NCBI GenBank assembly: GCA_002150815.3
Contig: NDFF03000320.1
Coordinates: forward strand, 762,059 to 826,058
DNA from: Grammothele lineata
Taxonomy: Eukaryota; Basidiomycota; Agaricomycetes; Polyporales; Polyporaceae
Direction: 5' to 3'
DNA length: 64,000 nt
Shown here: positions 34,889 through 45,596 of the stretch, piece after piece
How the letters are laid out: every line of letters starts with the position of its first letter
Numbering within the stretch: the first letter of the stretch is position 1
Translations under genes and position numbers: made by a program
The notes under the pieces: model-generated
Told to the model about the DNA's origin: nothing
Databases searched by the model: none
Seen by the model: the letters and a program-made list of their open reading frames with translations, nothing else

Positions 34889-35555
34889 GAGGGCTGGTCA
34901 CGAAGAGGGTAGTTATCTTCGTCGGCCGACAATGAAACCGTGACGGGGGGTTGGTTGAACGCGACGCAATAACCAGATGAGATTCGAAGGAGTGTGAGCG
35001 TTATGGGCTGAGCAGTGTGAGCATGTAGATGGGATACGGCGTGCGCTGGATGGCCACGAGACGGGGATCACGACGGTGGAATGGTGCATGAGTTTGCCAC
35101 GGAACCCGCAATACCGCGGTCCAGCGCAAGCCGCGAGCGATGCGCCCATCCACGCTTGCTCCGGGCGGTCCGGAGTGCGGCCACTAAAGCGCCCTATGGG
35201 CGCAAATCCCGAAGCCAGCCTGAGGTCTGGGTAGCTGCATTCAGGCACATCTTGAACAAGTTCACGGACATGTAGACACTCTGATTGAGCAGCCCGAACT
35301 GCTCTGTATACCACTGGACACGAATGAGAACCACCATTTCTCCGTATAATGAAGCGCGATCCGAGAACAAGCGAGACATAAATACGTAGCGGTCACGAAA
35401 GCTAATCACACAGCATTGAAAACAACTTGGGACAATGAAAGAGATTGGTGTTTCACCGGGCCGCCCTATCATCGAACTTGATCCAAATCACGATAATTCC
35501 TCCTCCTCAAGATCGAGAACGCTAATAGGGGTGAGTATATTGCACAACATATATA
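34889..35555. other. Intergenic region FMP27 / DPB2
   Basis: 667 bp between the DPB2 stop and the FMP27 start, both on the minus strand. It should contain the FMP27 promoter. I see no gene or repeat. Confidence 0.45.
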
Positions 35556-37630
35556 TTAGCCAGCCCACCATTCTTCAGATTCCCGTCTTGCTGGTGCGTA
35601 CGCCGAGAATGTGAACGAATTGCCTACGAATCGTCCAGGATTGAAGACGTGACAACCTTCGTATGTCATTTGATACCGATCATATTTATCTGCGAGAACC
35701 ACCTGACACAGACGACAGTGAGCCAAAGACGACGCCTAGTCATGATGCAGGCCTACGGCGGTTGGCAGTGGATACAGCCTTAGCGCATGGTCGTAGTCAG
35801 CCAGGGTGGGCTGTATAGAAGCGGTTACTGGCATGAGATGGCTTTGGTCCAGTACAGTTTGTACAAGCTGCAGCAAGGGCTGAGTGCATCGAAATGGGAC
35901 CTCTTTACCAGGCACTCACGTATCTCTTCAAGTCGTCGTTCTTGACATCCGGCTTGACTCCAACTATATTACGAAGCATTCGCGACATGAGGTCTTCTCT
36001 GAAGATCACGATCTCCTGCTCAAAGAACTTGATACGGCATGGATTGGTCGCGAATTTAACGTTGGGTACGCGATTCTTCAAACGGGATACGAAGGACGGG
36101 AGAATTGGTTTACAGGGTAGAACGGAATTGATGGTAACGTCCAGGGGTCCAGGCACCAGGATGAAATGTGTTGTACGACTGATGAGTGGGTAGCTCGATA
36201 TAAGATCTGCGAGTGAATCAAAGTTGTCTGGCAGCTTTCGTGTAAGTGTGATGATAGGGAAATTCTAGAATAATCCGTGCTCACCCTGGTATCTGCGAAT
36301 CTCTCTGCCGTTTCCCTGAGGGACCCCGGAACTTGTGAAGTTTCCACATAAGACGATAACTTTGGGGATGAAGCTGTTTTCCATGCAATTATCGAACATC
36401 TTGCGGAGACCTAGCAATGTGTCGGGGCGATCCAGCCAAACATCTGAGAGAATGAAGAAACGTAGGTCAGGAAGTTCCAATTGAACTCGTGCAGTATATT
36501 GTTTCTGAATAGTCGTTAGAGCACTGCTGATCCCCTCATTTGTCGTAGACCTACGTCCTCGAGCAGCGTAGTAGCACCTTTCCCTAGGAAGTCGATGTGT
36601 CCAAATATCGAGCGCGCTGCTTCCCTGTTTTCACAAGGAGGGTGGCCTATGGCAATTACGACGAACGTGGCGTCTTCTGTGTAATCACCTTCAACGAGAG
36701 CAAGGCACCCCTCTGTGAACAACCCTTCGCTGGGCTGGTCCTGTAGCGAGTGTCTGTGAGACTATAAGATATGATATGAGGAAGTTCACAAACCAGCTGT
36801 GAAAAGTCTAGTTCTACCGATCCGTCTTGGTCTTCGAGGCAAAGCTTACCCTCTTTAGAATGTGTGAGCATTCCAAAGAGCAGAAAGCGGTCGCCAGGCC
36901 GCCCGAGGAGTTGTTTCGTGGAGCGGATCTCATAAAAAAGTGAGGTTCGATATCGCATATACAGGGAGACGCCCCGCCTTACCGTGAGGAGATTCTCGCG
37001 ATCCTTTGATGGTAATGTTGAAGGAGAGAAGTGGTCGTTCCGTAATACGCATTGCTTGACCACGTTTAGTCGATTCTGCATGGCGGCAACCCTAGATTCT
37101 GCTGATCCGGAGGAAGTCAGGGAACCGTGCCCCCTGTATTGAGCAGTCAGCCCATATTCAAACAATACTAGTTGCGTAATACTAACCTCTCGAACGTGCT
37201 GCGCTCGGTAGACCAATTCCACAGAGGCATTTCAAAGGCGTCTATGACATGAAACCAACTATCTGGATCCAGTTGGGTGTGCCCTTGTTCGCCGTCCTCG
37301 TCGCCGTTTTGGAAGGCTTCGTAAACACGACTCAAGACGTCCAGCGAAACTTTCATCTGAGCGTCTGGACAACTATCGTGTCATTCCGGCTATCGTCAAT
37401 GAGCAAACAACGCATACCATCTTGCTTGTTATATTCCTTTGCTAACCACTCCACGGAGAAGTCGACGTCCTGATCCGCGATATCGTGACGGTCTAGTAGT
37501 TCCTCTAAGAACTCCAATGATTCGGGACCTAGTGAATGTCCGTATTTCCTGAAGACCTGGATCGACTTGAGTAGATGGTTGCATTCATAAAGGAGATCGA
37601 TACCTTGATGATGACTTGTCGTCTATCCAT
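35556..37630 (-). CDS. DPB2: DNA polymerase epsilon subunit B
   Basis: Ten exons: 37630-37604, 37556-37418, 37364-37187, 37133-36983, 36928-36794, 36740-36555, 36504-36285, 36227-35920, 35867-35757 and 35702-35556 (533 aa). It is the essential non-catalytic partner of the leading-strand polymerase and links it to the GINS/CMG helicase. The N-terminal helical domain reads [22 protein letters not shown]. The OB region includes [37 protein letters not shown], which I split at intron 5. The inactive calcineurin-like domain shows [34 protein letters not shown] and [19 protein letters not shown]. The end is [19 protein letters not shown] and a short SFTF-type tail, as in all Dpb2 proteins. A 9-codon first exon carries the ATG. 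Confidence 0.96.
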
Positions 37631-38067
37631 TATTATGTCTGCCCGATGTCGGTCTTTTGGAAAGGAGGCAAGTTACTAGATTCTACTTGAACACCCGGGA
37701 TGGTGGTCGAAATGTTTACTGAGGGTTACGCCGTATGTATCTTCTCGTGCGAGCGAATTATCTTGAAATGCTTTCAACACGCAAGAATGACGCGTACGAA
37801 CTGGATGAAACGGTCCTGCAAGGTAAGACGCGTCAGACGCGTCTCCAGCAAAACGCGAACGTGACGCGTGACGTCTCGCGTCGCGTCATGCATCCCAATC
37901 AGGTGTGCTCCTGCCAGTGCCGAGGACGCTGCGACGCCACAATATAGTACTGTCTCTTGACCGTCTCTTAGGAGCCCGAACTCGTGTTTGAAGCATCTCG
38001 TCCTTCTTTTGCACCGTCAAATACCTGCCCCACGGCTAGATTTTCTCCTTCAATCGGAGGGGTCGGG
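37631..38067. promoter_or_regulatory. Divergent promoter region DPB2 / PHAF1-like gene
   Basis: 437 bp between head-to-head start codons. It contains ACGCGT (37799-37804-type MluI-box sequences): copies occur near 37827-37842 (ACGCGTCAGACGCGT, two in tandem) and again at 37862-37867 (GACGCGTGACG). ACGCGT is the core of the fungal MBF/DSC1 G1-S element that drives DNA replication genes, so these sites fit control of DPB2. That function is inferred from knowledge of MBF targets, not shown here. Confidence 0.55.
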
Positions 38068-39584
38068 ATGTTTTCTACGCTCGAAATGGACGTTAGGCCC
38101 GGATCGGGCTTGGGGGCCTTCGAGATAGGTGAGCTGTGCGCCCTACCTTCTTCCCTAAAATCTGAACGCAATTTAAGGGACATCGCTGTGGAACGTACTC
38201 GACCAGCTTCGTAGCATGCAACACTTCTTTCCCCAGGTCGATGTGAAGTATGACCCTGACTCGCCTACAACCCCAATCATCCTTCACATTCGTCCACACC
38301 TCGATTTGCTCTTCTCTGGGTATCAACAGCGGCTACATACCATCTCCATCGGGAAGCTGCGCGACTCAAACCCCCCTCTGACGCTCGCGTATAAGCAAAC
38401 AATACTCTCGTCGAGTGAAGAGACGTTACGCAAAGTCGGTGTCAGTCGGATGTTCGGGCCGACCTATCCTGGGGATGACTTACGATACCCCGGCATCTCC
38501 TTCATTTTTGAGGATGATGTGAGGGGCGAGACATTGAAGAACCCTACGCCGCAGACGGATGATCGACAGCAGGAGGTAAGGAAGATAGTCGTTACGCAGA
38601 AGAGCGCCGACGGCGAACAACGAGATGCCCTCGACGAAGTTGCCGAGTGTCCAGTAATGGCAGGAGAGCTGTTCAGTGTGGTGGCCAAGGTAAGCTTATA
38701 TATATATACATATATGTGCTACGTTAGACTCCTACTTCCCCGCCTTTGTAGATCCATGAAGGTGTCACGCTTCGTTTTTACCCTTCCGGTTCCGAGTTAA
38801 TACGCGTCCTGCTCGGTTCGAGTACGGCTCAAGATCTCATTTGTGATCTGGGGCCGCCCATAAGAACCCATTATAAAGAGGACGACAGGATGACCATTCA
38901 CTCTCGAAGTAGTCAGATGGAAAATGATACTGAGGACGACTGTGAGACATCGTATTCTTTCCAATATGCCTTCTACGAGTCGGGTGATTCAAATTTGGTC
39001 AGACTTTTACAACTATCAACAATATGGCATTGACTTCCTCCTCTCCGGCTCATCGCACACGGTCAAGAAAGTCATTCTGCACTCGAACGTGGTAAGCGGT
39101 GTCCATAGCGATCGTGGCTTTCCACGTCTTATATCAGATAGCCCGGAACCCCTTTATTTCAGCGGTACAAAAGGTGTCCATGGGAGATCGAGGGGCGTCC
39201 GGAGGACGACGAGGACGGTTAGTTTTCTCCTGGCCGAAGACGTCAATATTCTAAATCATTTGCAGAGTTCCCTCCTCGCAAACGATTCTTCGATCGGGTT
39301 CGTTCAAGTGTTTCGCCTTTATTGTGAGCAGCCGACTAAGCCTTCCTCCAGATCGAAGATATACAACATTTCATAGCCCCAGGCGAGGCACCTCCATCAA
39401 TGATTCTCAACAGAACAGACGACGAGGATGGTCTTCGGTTACCTAGTTCAACAACACGTACGACAAATGCAATTGCATCATCTGTTTACACTGAATCGAC
39501 ATGTTGTCAGGTCTGTTTGGATACGATGGTGTAGTATTAGAGGCGACGGAGTCTGCTCAAGTTGTCGCGGTCATGTTGTTCTAG
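38068..39584 (+). CDS. PHAF1 / UPF0183 family protein
   Basis: Eight exons: 38068-38128, 38178-38689, 38752-38941, 39003-39091, 39142-39217, 39266-39297, 39352-39457 and 39511-39584 (379 aa). The family (human C16orf70, phagosome assembly factor 1) binds PROPPIN-type proteins and acts near autophagic membranes. The start MFSTLEMDVRPGSGLGAFEIG, then TSLWNVLDQLRSMQHFFPQVDVKYD split by intron 1, is the conserved N-terminal block. IILHIRPHLDLLFSGYQQRLHTI, VSRMFGPTYPGDDLRYPGISF, IHEGVTLRFYPSG, YQQYGIDFLLSG and LFGYDGVVLEATESAQVV follow, matching the family in order to its end. ATG 38068 was chosen; the ATG seven codons on is also possible. The gene is head to head with DPB2 and convergent with the SDT1-like gene, 151 bp away. 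Confidence 0.88.
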
Positions 39585-39735
39585 TAAGGGCAGACCGGCA
39601 TGTTCGAGGGTGTGAACGCGGTTAAGATATTCGGACGGACTTCTGTGTGACATTGTATGATACTGGACGTGACGTGTAATATTTCGACCCATTGCAGTGC
39701 TAGATTGAACGGATGCGTTCACGTACAGTGTTACC

Positions 39736-40756
39736 TCACGTCTGCTTGAACAGCTCCGGCCAGGTGGTCCTCAACTCCTCTAGTTTAGTGATAGTAACGA
39801 CCCCGTCTTCTTCAAGGCCAGCCTGTATATCACTACCAATTTCCTTGGCCTTCCCACCCTCCATATGTACCAACCCGCGTTCACAAAAATGGACACAGTG
39901 CCCCCAACCAAGCTTGAGAGCGGCCTTGACATTCATACGACTATCATCTACGAAGTAACACTTTGCGGGATTGCTGATGCCAGCCTTCGCCATCGCCTGG
40001 AAGTGCCACCATCAGGATGATGCAGGTAACGTGGTAAGCTCACGCACATCTACATAAAATTCTGGTTCTGGCTTGCAACTGAATTCAGGGTTGGAGTAGT
40101 CGCAGTATACGATATCGTCGACGAGATCACCAACACCTAGGATTCGAAGAACACGCGAGGCGTGCTAAACACCAAGTCGATAAGCTCCCACAGCGTCGCA
40201 TAGTATGAAGCACTTCACAGTATGATAGGCATTTGTCAGGCCCCAAACACGAGCCTTGCTTCGATCTATGTCTTGAAGCAGATTGCGGAGTTCCGCATTC
40301 GGCTTGAGGAGCTCTTCTAGTGGTAGGGAACCGTCGCACTTTCGGTCGAAGTCAAGAGGGTCTGGCCGGAAATGATCGTATATTAATGTCTCAGCCAGCT
40401 TTCCGTCCGAATTCGCAATTTCCATACCGATGTCATGGTGTCGAACAAGCCCGCGAATAGCGAGACCATACTGGGAGTAATATCTATGATGAAGCTCTGA
40501 AGCTTCATCCTCGGGGAGCCCAAGGCCTACGAAGTAGTCTAGGCAGCGTCATTGAGTAGGAGTGACATATCCGCAGGAAGCATGTTACCATGTATGCGTA
40601 TACCCATAGCATGAGAAATGCCTGCACTCGCGGAATAAAGGGTGTTATCTATGTCCAGCCACACGATGTAACGGCTGTCCTCTGTAGGTCGATGTCAGCA
40701 TTCTCGCCTATAACCAAAACATGGTGAACCTGACGCTGTGTTTGAGGGGAGGCCAT
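39736..40756 (-). CDS. Pyrimidine 5'-nucleotidase / HAD phosphatase (SDT1/PHM8-like)
   Basis: Six exons (40756-40730, 40679-40589, 40538-40428, 40361-40219, 40164-40048, 39996-39736) give 249 aa. It dephosphorylates pyrimidine nucleoside monophosphates, and the Phm8 paralogue also lysophosphatidate; yeast Sdt1 protects against toxic pyrimidines. HAD motif I is VWLDIDNTLYSAS with the DxD nucleophile. The cap has HHRYYSQYGLAIRGL. Motif II is VWGLTNAY, motif III the Lys in SCKPEPEFY, and motif IV YFVDDSRMNVKAA. Exon 1 codes only nine residues. The intron-1 acceptor was set at CAGAG because only this puts DSRYIVWLDID in frame. Sdt1 and Phm8 are paralogues, so the exact substrate is open. Confidence 0.86.
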
Positions 40757-41013
40757 TTTATTCGACGTAGAGCACAAATAGGAGGTGTCCAGGACCAATT
40801 TGAAGTAGCTCAGACGGTATATTCTGTTGAGAACTTAGTTGTGAGTCAGTGGCGGGTTCAGACCGTCCTCGAGCAAGAACCTAACACGAATAGACGCTTG
40901 TGTTGTCGGGCGTCTAACCGCCAAATCCGGGAAGCTAGCCGCTCGTGTCAGTCCCGCAAAACCGTCCGTTGGAATCAACAAGGCCGTAACACCTCAAGAC
41001 CCACCTCGTCACT

Positions 41014-41197
41014 GTGAGTATAATTACATGCTGTCTGAGTAGCCCGATGGATGTTCTGGGTGCACTATACTGGCTATGGGAGGTTCTGGTGGTGGAAATG
41101 AGGTGGAATGGGCTGGATGCCTGGGCGACTGGACGGATGCACCTCATTACCCGGTGAAGCTCCCATCTCTTTTCATACTGACACTCCTCTGCCCCAG
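41014..41197 (+). other. Probable 5'-UTR intron of eL6 gene
   Basis: A donor ACT|GTGAGTATAA lies at 41014. A branch-like TACTGAC (41177-41183) and a pyrimidine run end in CCCCAG exactly at the ATG of eL6. The 184-nt distance and the perfect signals suggest a leader intron. No coding potential is present inside. Confidence 0.7.
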
Positions 41198-41968
41198 ATG
41201 GCCCGCAGCAAGGAACTCGTCCCCAGCGTCGGCCGCCTCTCCCGCTCCGCCGTTTTCGCTCGCCGTGGCCTTTACAAGGGCCAGAAAAAGACCGAGAAGC
41301 CCGCTGCGGCTGAGGTCCCCGCGACCAAGGAAGTGACTGTTGGCGGCGAGAAGAACGGCTCGAAACGTATTGTCCCCACCAAGAAGGCCCCCCGCTACTA
41401 CCCTGCTGAGGACGTCCGCCAACCCAAGAAGAGCCGCAAGTCCCCCAAGCCCGCGAAGCTCCGCTCCTCTATCACACCCGGCACGGTCCTTATCCTCCTC
41501 GCGGGTCGCTTCCGGGGGAAGCGCGTCGTATTCCTCAAGCAGCTTGCGAGCGGGCTGCTTCTGGTCACCGGTCCCTACAAGGTGAACGGTGTTCCCCTTC
41601 GTAGGGTGAACCAGGCGTACGTTATCGCTACCTCCACCAAGGTCGATCTTGGTGATTTCAAGGTGTGTCCTACGCGTAGACAGAATCGTTGCACGGAACT
41701 CAGCTGCGGCTTCTAGGTCGACGAGAAAATTAACGACGCTTATTTCGCGAAGCCCGTCTCCAAGGGCCCCAAGTCCGCGGAGGAGGAGTTCTTCTCGGAG
41801 GGCAAGCCCAAGGAGAAGGCTGCTTTCCCCGAGTCAAAGGCGGCCGACCAGAAGGCGGTCGATGCTGCAGTTACCGCGGCGCTGAAGAAGACGGAGAACC
41901 TCGCTAAGTACATCAAGGCGACATTCGGTCTCTCGAAGGGCCAATTCCCTCACCAGATGACCTTCTAA
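41198..41968 (+). CDS. RPL6: 60S ribosomal protein eL6
   Basis: Two coding exons, 41198-41662 and 41717-41968, give 238 aa. The N-terminus ([17 protein letters not shown]) is basic. The core has [59 protein letters not shown] and [12 protein letters not shown]. The end is [18 protein letters not shown]. This is the KOW-like eL6 fold of the large subunit. Codon use is extremely biased, as in other ribosomal protein genes. The intron inside DFKV|DEK is 54 nt. Confidence 0.97.
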
Positions 41969-42271
41969 GCGATTGGGAGGCTTTCGTCGGGAGGATAGGG
42001 ACGTACGGCTGGCATCTCGGGCGAGGGGTGTTTGGCGGTCGCTGCACCTATGACTATGATATGCCCTATAGCACTCGTATGACATCTACGCACTCTGATA
42101 TGCTATCTCTGGGCGTTGTAAAATCTCCCTCTATGTGTGCCCTAAGAGTTGTGAAGAGTAACGCCAATTCGAGGAATTGTCGCAAGCGTCCAGATGTCTG
42201 GACTTTGGATCCGGGCCGCCTCGACGCGACCGCTCACGTCGACGGGCGTCTGTCGCCCAGCCCTTCGCACC

Positions 42272-43444
42272 ATGCTTTCAACCAGAACGGCTCTGCCGGC
42301 TCTTCGTCCACGTCTCCGTCCCACAGGCCAGCTCCTTCGACACGCTCTTCAACGACGTACCTTCATTTCATCAACGATCCACAGCCTTTCCGAAGGATTT
42401 CTTGATCTCTCCCTCGCCCTCCCTTACCCTCCAGAATGGCCTGCCTACTCGTGCACAATCATTCTGGTCACTGTCACGTCGCGTCTCATGTTCACCGTGC
42501 CATTTTCTATATGGGTGCGTGGCTGGATCTACCCACATAGAATACGGTTGTCTGAGGTTCTCCTCAGGCTAAGAACCGTCAATGGCGAGCGGACAATATA
42601 GTCATACCCCAGCTGAGGAGCGAGATGCCTGCCATACACAAGCAAGTGATGCAGGACATGAAAAAGGACGGCTTCCGCGGAAACAAGGAGGCTGTCGCTG
42701 CCGAGTTCAACAAGCGTGCACGACCCATAGTGAGTGGCCGCCACCCGCGGCTTCTACCCGAGTTTTCACTACTCACTTCTGCTGCAGGCCACGGCGCGCC
42801 AGAAAGAACTCCTCCGCCAGCACCGCTGCACCCCGGCCGCTACGATTGCCATCCCCATCGTCTCCCAGCTCCCGCTCTTCCTCGGCACCTCTGCCGCGCT
42901 CTCGCACGCCGCGCGGTCCGCGCCCGGGCTCGAGTCCGAGGCCTTCCTGTCGCTCACCTCGCTGGCATCAGCGGACCCGACCGCGACGCTACCGATCGCG
43001 CTGGGACTGCTCACGTTCATCAACGTCGAGAGCAGCCGCTGGTTCGCGAGCGCGGAGGCGCTCCAGCGCGAGCAGGCGGCGACGGAGCGCACGGCGGCGC
43101 GGCGGGCAGCGGGCGAGCTCGTGCTTGAGCCGCACAAGATCACCCAGTCCGCGCTCCGAGGCATGTCTGTCGCCCGGATCCTGATTGCGTCGCTGTGGCC
43201 CGGGGTGAGTCTGTCGCGCTATCATGCTATAACTGTCCAGGGTACCGAGCGCTGACTCGTTGCGCGTCCTACCGGCACATTGCAGAGTGTCCAGCTGTAC
43301 TGGGTGACGTCTGCGACGTTTGGTCTCTTCCAGACGTGGATATTAGACTACTGGGATATGCGCCGGCGCGGGACCGCCCCCGCTGCGAAATCTGCCAACA
43401 TTACCCCGTCACCTATGATGGTGGCACGAGCGCGACGTAAATAG
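42272..43444 (+). CDS. COX18: Mitochondrial inner-membrane insertase COX18 (Oxa1/YidC family)
   Basis: Exons 42272-42514, 42568-42729, 42788-43204 and 43286-43444, all joined in phase 0, give 326 aa. Cox18 exports the C-terminal part of Cox2 to the intermembrane space. Residues 1-30 are Arg/Leu/Thr-rich without acids, as a presequence. The YidC domain shows TIILVTVTSRLMFTVPFSIW, then RSEMPAIHKQVMQDMKKDG, a coiled loop with ARQKELLRQH, IPIVSQLPLFLGTSAALSHAA, LGLLTFINVESSRWF and YWVTSATFGLFQTWILDYW. The product is shorter than Oxa1 and lacks its long ribosome-binding tail, which supports Cox18. Oxa1-like paralogy cannot be fully excluded. Confidence 0.82.
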
Positions 43445-43811
43445 TGTCTAACCTTGGGGATCGTGGCCTCACTCGTGATGTAGTGTACAGGTCTAGGTGA
43501 GTCTCACATCCCATGCCGTCGAGTAAGGGTCCGCTCGAATGACTACAAAGTGGTTTGAGAGGAAGCCATGTCACATTCCCAAGGGAATTTCGGTTTTCGT
43601 TGATCCGTTCTTGATCTAATATGACGAGCGACCCGTCGTTATGAACTTCTCAAACGGCACCGATCTGATTCATCTCTCCTCTCCAGATTGCTACGCCTAT
43701 GGGAAAAGAATTGAGGGCGTACGTATGGTATGAATACCAGGCATCGTAGGGTAGTACACTAAATAGAGCACCGTATAATAACCATATGTCACGGGCAGAG
43801 TCCATAGCGGC

Positions 43812-44464
43812 TCACAACTTCCTGTCTGCTTGTCCGTCGCGTCTATCTACATAACGTCCGATGCCCATATGCCAGGCGATCCTTGGAACCAACAAACTCA
43901 AGCCGGTGAGGAACGTGATCCACAGCAGTCCGCTCCAGTCCGCAACCTTCCATTTGCTCTCGCCGAGGGCCCACCAGGTGATGGAAATGTGCATGATGTC
44001 GGCGATGAGAAGCGGGGTGAGGAGCGCGCTCACGATCTTCTCCTGGAGGACGGGGTGCGCGAAGAGGTACTTGCGCGCGGCGCCGAGGACGAAGAAGTTG
44101 ATGAGGCCGAGGAGGCCGACGACGTGCGCGAGCTGCAGGATCGTGACCTGGGTCGCGCGCGTGAGGGGCTCTAGGGGCGCGGTGCCCGACGGCCAGGGTG
44201 CTTGCGCATCGTGGGCCTATGGGATATGGTGTCGTAGAGGAGGCAATGGGAGAGGAGAGGGCACACGAGCATTGGCGATAGACGAAAAGGCTAATACTCA
44301 GCGGGGCGTCGCGATCGCGCTGTGGATGACCGCACCTTCTTGGGGTCCACGAGCGCGCCGAGGAAGCCAGAGATGGCGAGGAGGGGTTCGTAGAGGCCGA
44401 AGATGACCCAGTAGCACCAGGGGAGGGCGGTGGTGGACCGGTGATCGTTGAGGCACGATGGCAT
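43812..44464 (-). CDS. Small four-helix membrane protein (fungal DUF7704-like)
   Basis: Two exons, 44464-44336 and 44216-43812, give 177 aa. The intron is long for this window (119 nt). Four hydrophobic segments are visible: WCYWVIFGLYEPLLAISGFLGALV, TILQLAHVVGLLGLINFFVLGAA, ALLTPLLIADIMHISITWWAL and SGLLWITFLTGLSLLVPRIAWHM. This layout, with P-W and D-x-x-HI-x-x-T-W-W-A-L, resembles a family of unknown function common in basidiomycetes that I associate with DUF7704. No enzymatic motif is visible. It converges with COX18, 367 bp away. Confidence 0.65.
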
Positions 44465-45596
44465 AAGATGTCTGCGGGCACAGTGCTTGCGCTTCGTGCT
44501 GTGCTGAGGGCAAATCTGGGCGAGCTTGTGGTTGAAGGGGTGCGCTGCGAAGGCGAAAGGAGAGGAAAGAGGGAGATGAGGCTATTAAGGGAGCGGAGGG
44601 AAGCCGGGCTTAAGAGCTCGCAGCACGGACGCGCGGAAGACGGCAAGATGTGATAAAGGAGAGGGAGAGGGGGAGAGGATGGCGGAGCAGGCGGCTAGAG
44701 GGCCAGAGGGCGGCGCTCGTACGACGAGACCAGGGGGGGCGGAGGAGGCAGGGGCGGTGTGTCACCGCGGCGGAGGTCCTGAGATATTCTGACGGGCGAG
44801 CCATCGAGCGGCAGGGGCGAGGGCTGCCAGTTGGCTGGCGGAGGGCCGCACGCGGGCGTTTGGGCGTCGGAGAGCGCTGCATCGATGCCAGAACCCAGGG
44901 AGAAGGCAGATGGCCGTCGTCGCCGTGCGCAGAAAGCCGGACAGAGGCGGACGTCAGTGCATCCGCGCGAGCCTCAGGACAGGACGTTCTGCTGCGTCCG
45001 GGTGGCCGGAACCCTCGGGGCCGAGACGAGACACGCGCATCATCATCCTGTGGCAGCTCTGTGGGACGCATGCCATTATGGGCGCTCCGGCGGCACTCCC
45101 GCATGGGCCGCACTGGCCACACGCGCTCGGCCTCGCCCTTGGTCGCCGCTCGCGTGGCGACGCCTGCCCTCAACTGTCCAGTTTTTCAGCCGCAAGCGCC
45201 GCCCCTCCGTCCTCCATCTTACATGTCGGTCCATTTCTTACCCAGGCAACCTTTACGCTCCTAGACGTCGAGTTGCTAAATGGCAGGACCAAGACGGATT
45301 CCAAGACGGAGGTTATAATGCTCGTACTTTCTTAGTCGTAGACTAGCGTAGAGTATGAGCTTCGCGCCTCCTAACATCTCTCTCCCGAATATCACATCGT
45401 TTCACTGGAGCAGTTTCCTTGTGTGAGCGACCTCTATTCTTGTGGAAGCAAATGTCCCGCCCTTAGTTCAGACATTGTGGTGTGTGTGGTAAGGCATGGC
45501 TCATGAAATAAGGATAAAGAGTACTGCATTCAATTAGTGGCCGAGTGTTCAGTGAACGCGGCCTCTGCATGTGCTCGCCCTCCTGCCTCCGCGTGC
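44465..45596. other. 1.1 kb gap between DUF7704-like and TSC10-like genes
   Basis: Both neighbours are on the minus strand. The left part is very purine-rich on the plus strand (GAGAGGGAGAGGGG at 44658-44672), a pyrimidine-rich promoter leader when read from the DUF7704-like gene. Frames here are Arg-rich and overlap on both strands without any family motif. No gene is supported. Confidence 0.45.

Noticed and set aside
38698..38716. TATATATATACATATATG run
   Set aside because: It lies inside intron 2 of the PHAF1-like gene, so it is not a promoter TATA box.
44650..45350. Overlapping 200-residue frames on both strands between the DUF7704-like and TSC10-like genes
   Set aside because: Arg/Gly-rich composition on both strands at once, no motif, no splice pattern; consistent with GC-rich non-coding DNA.
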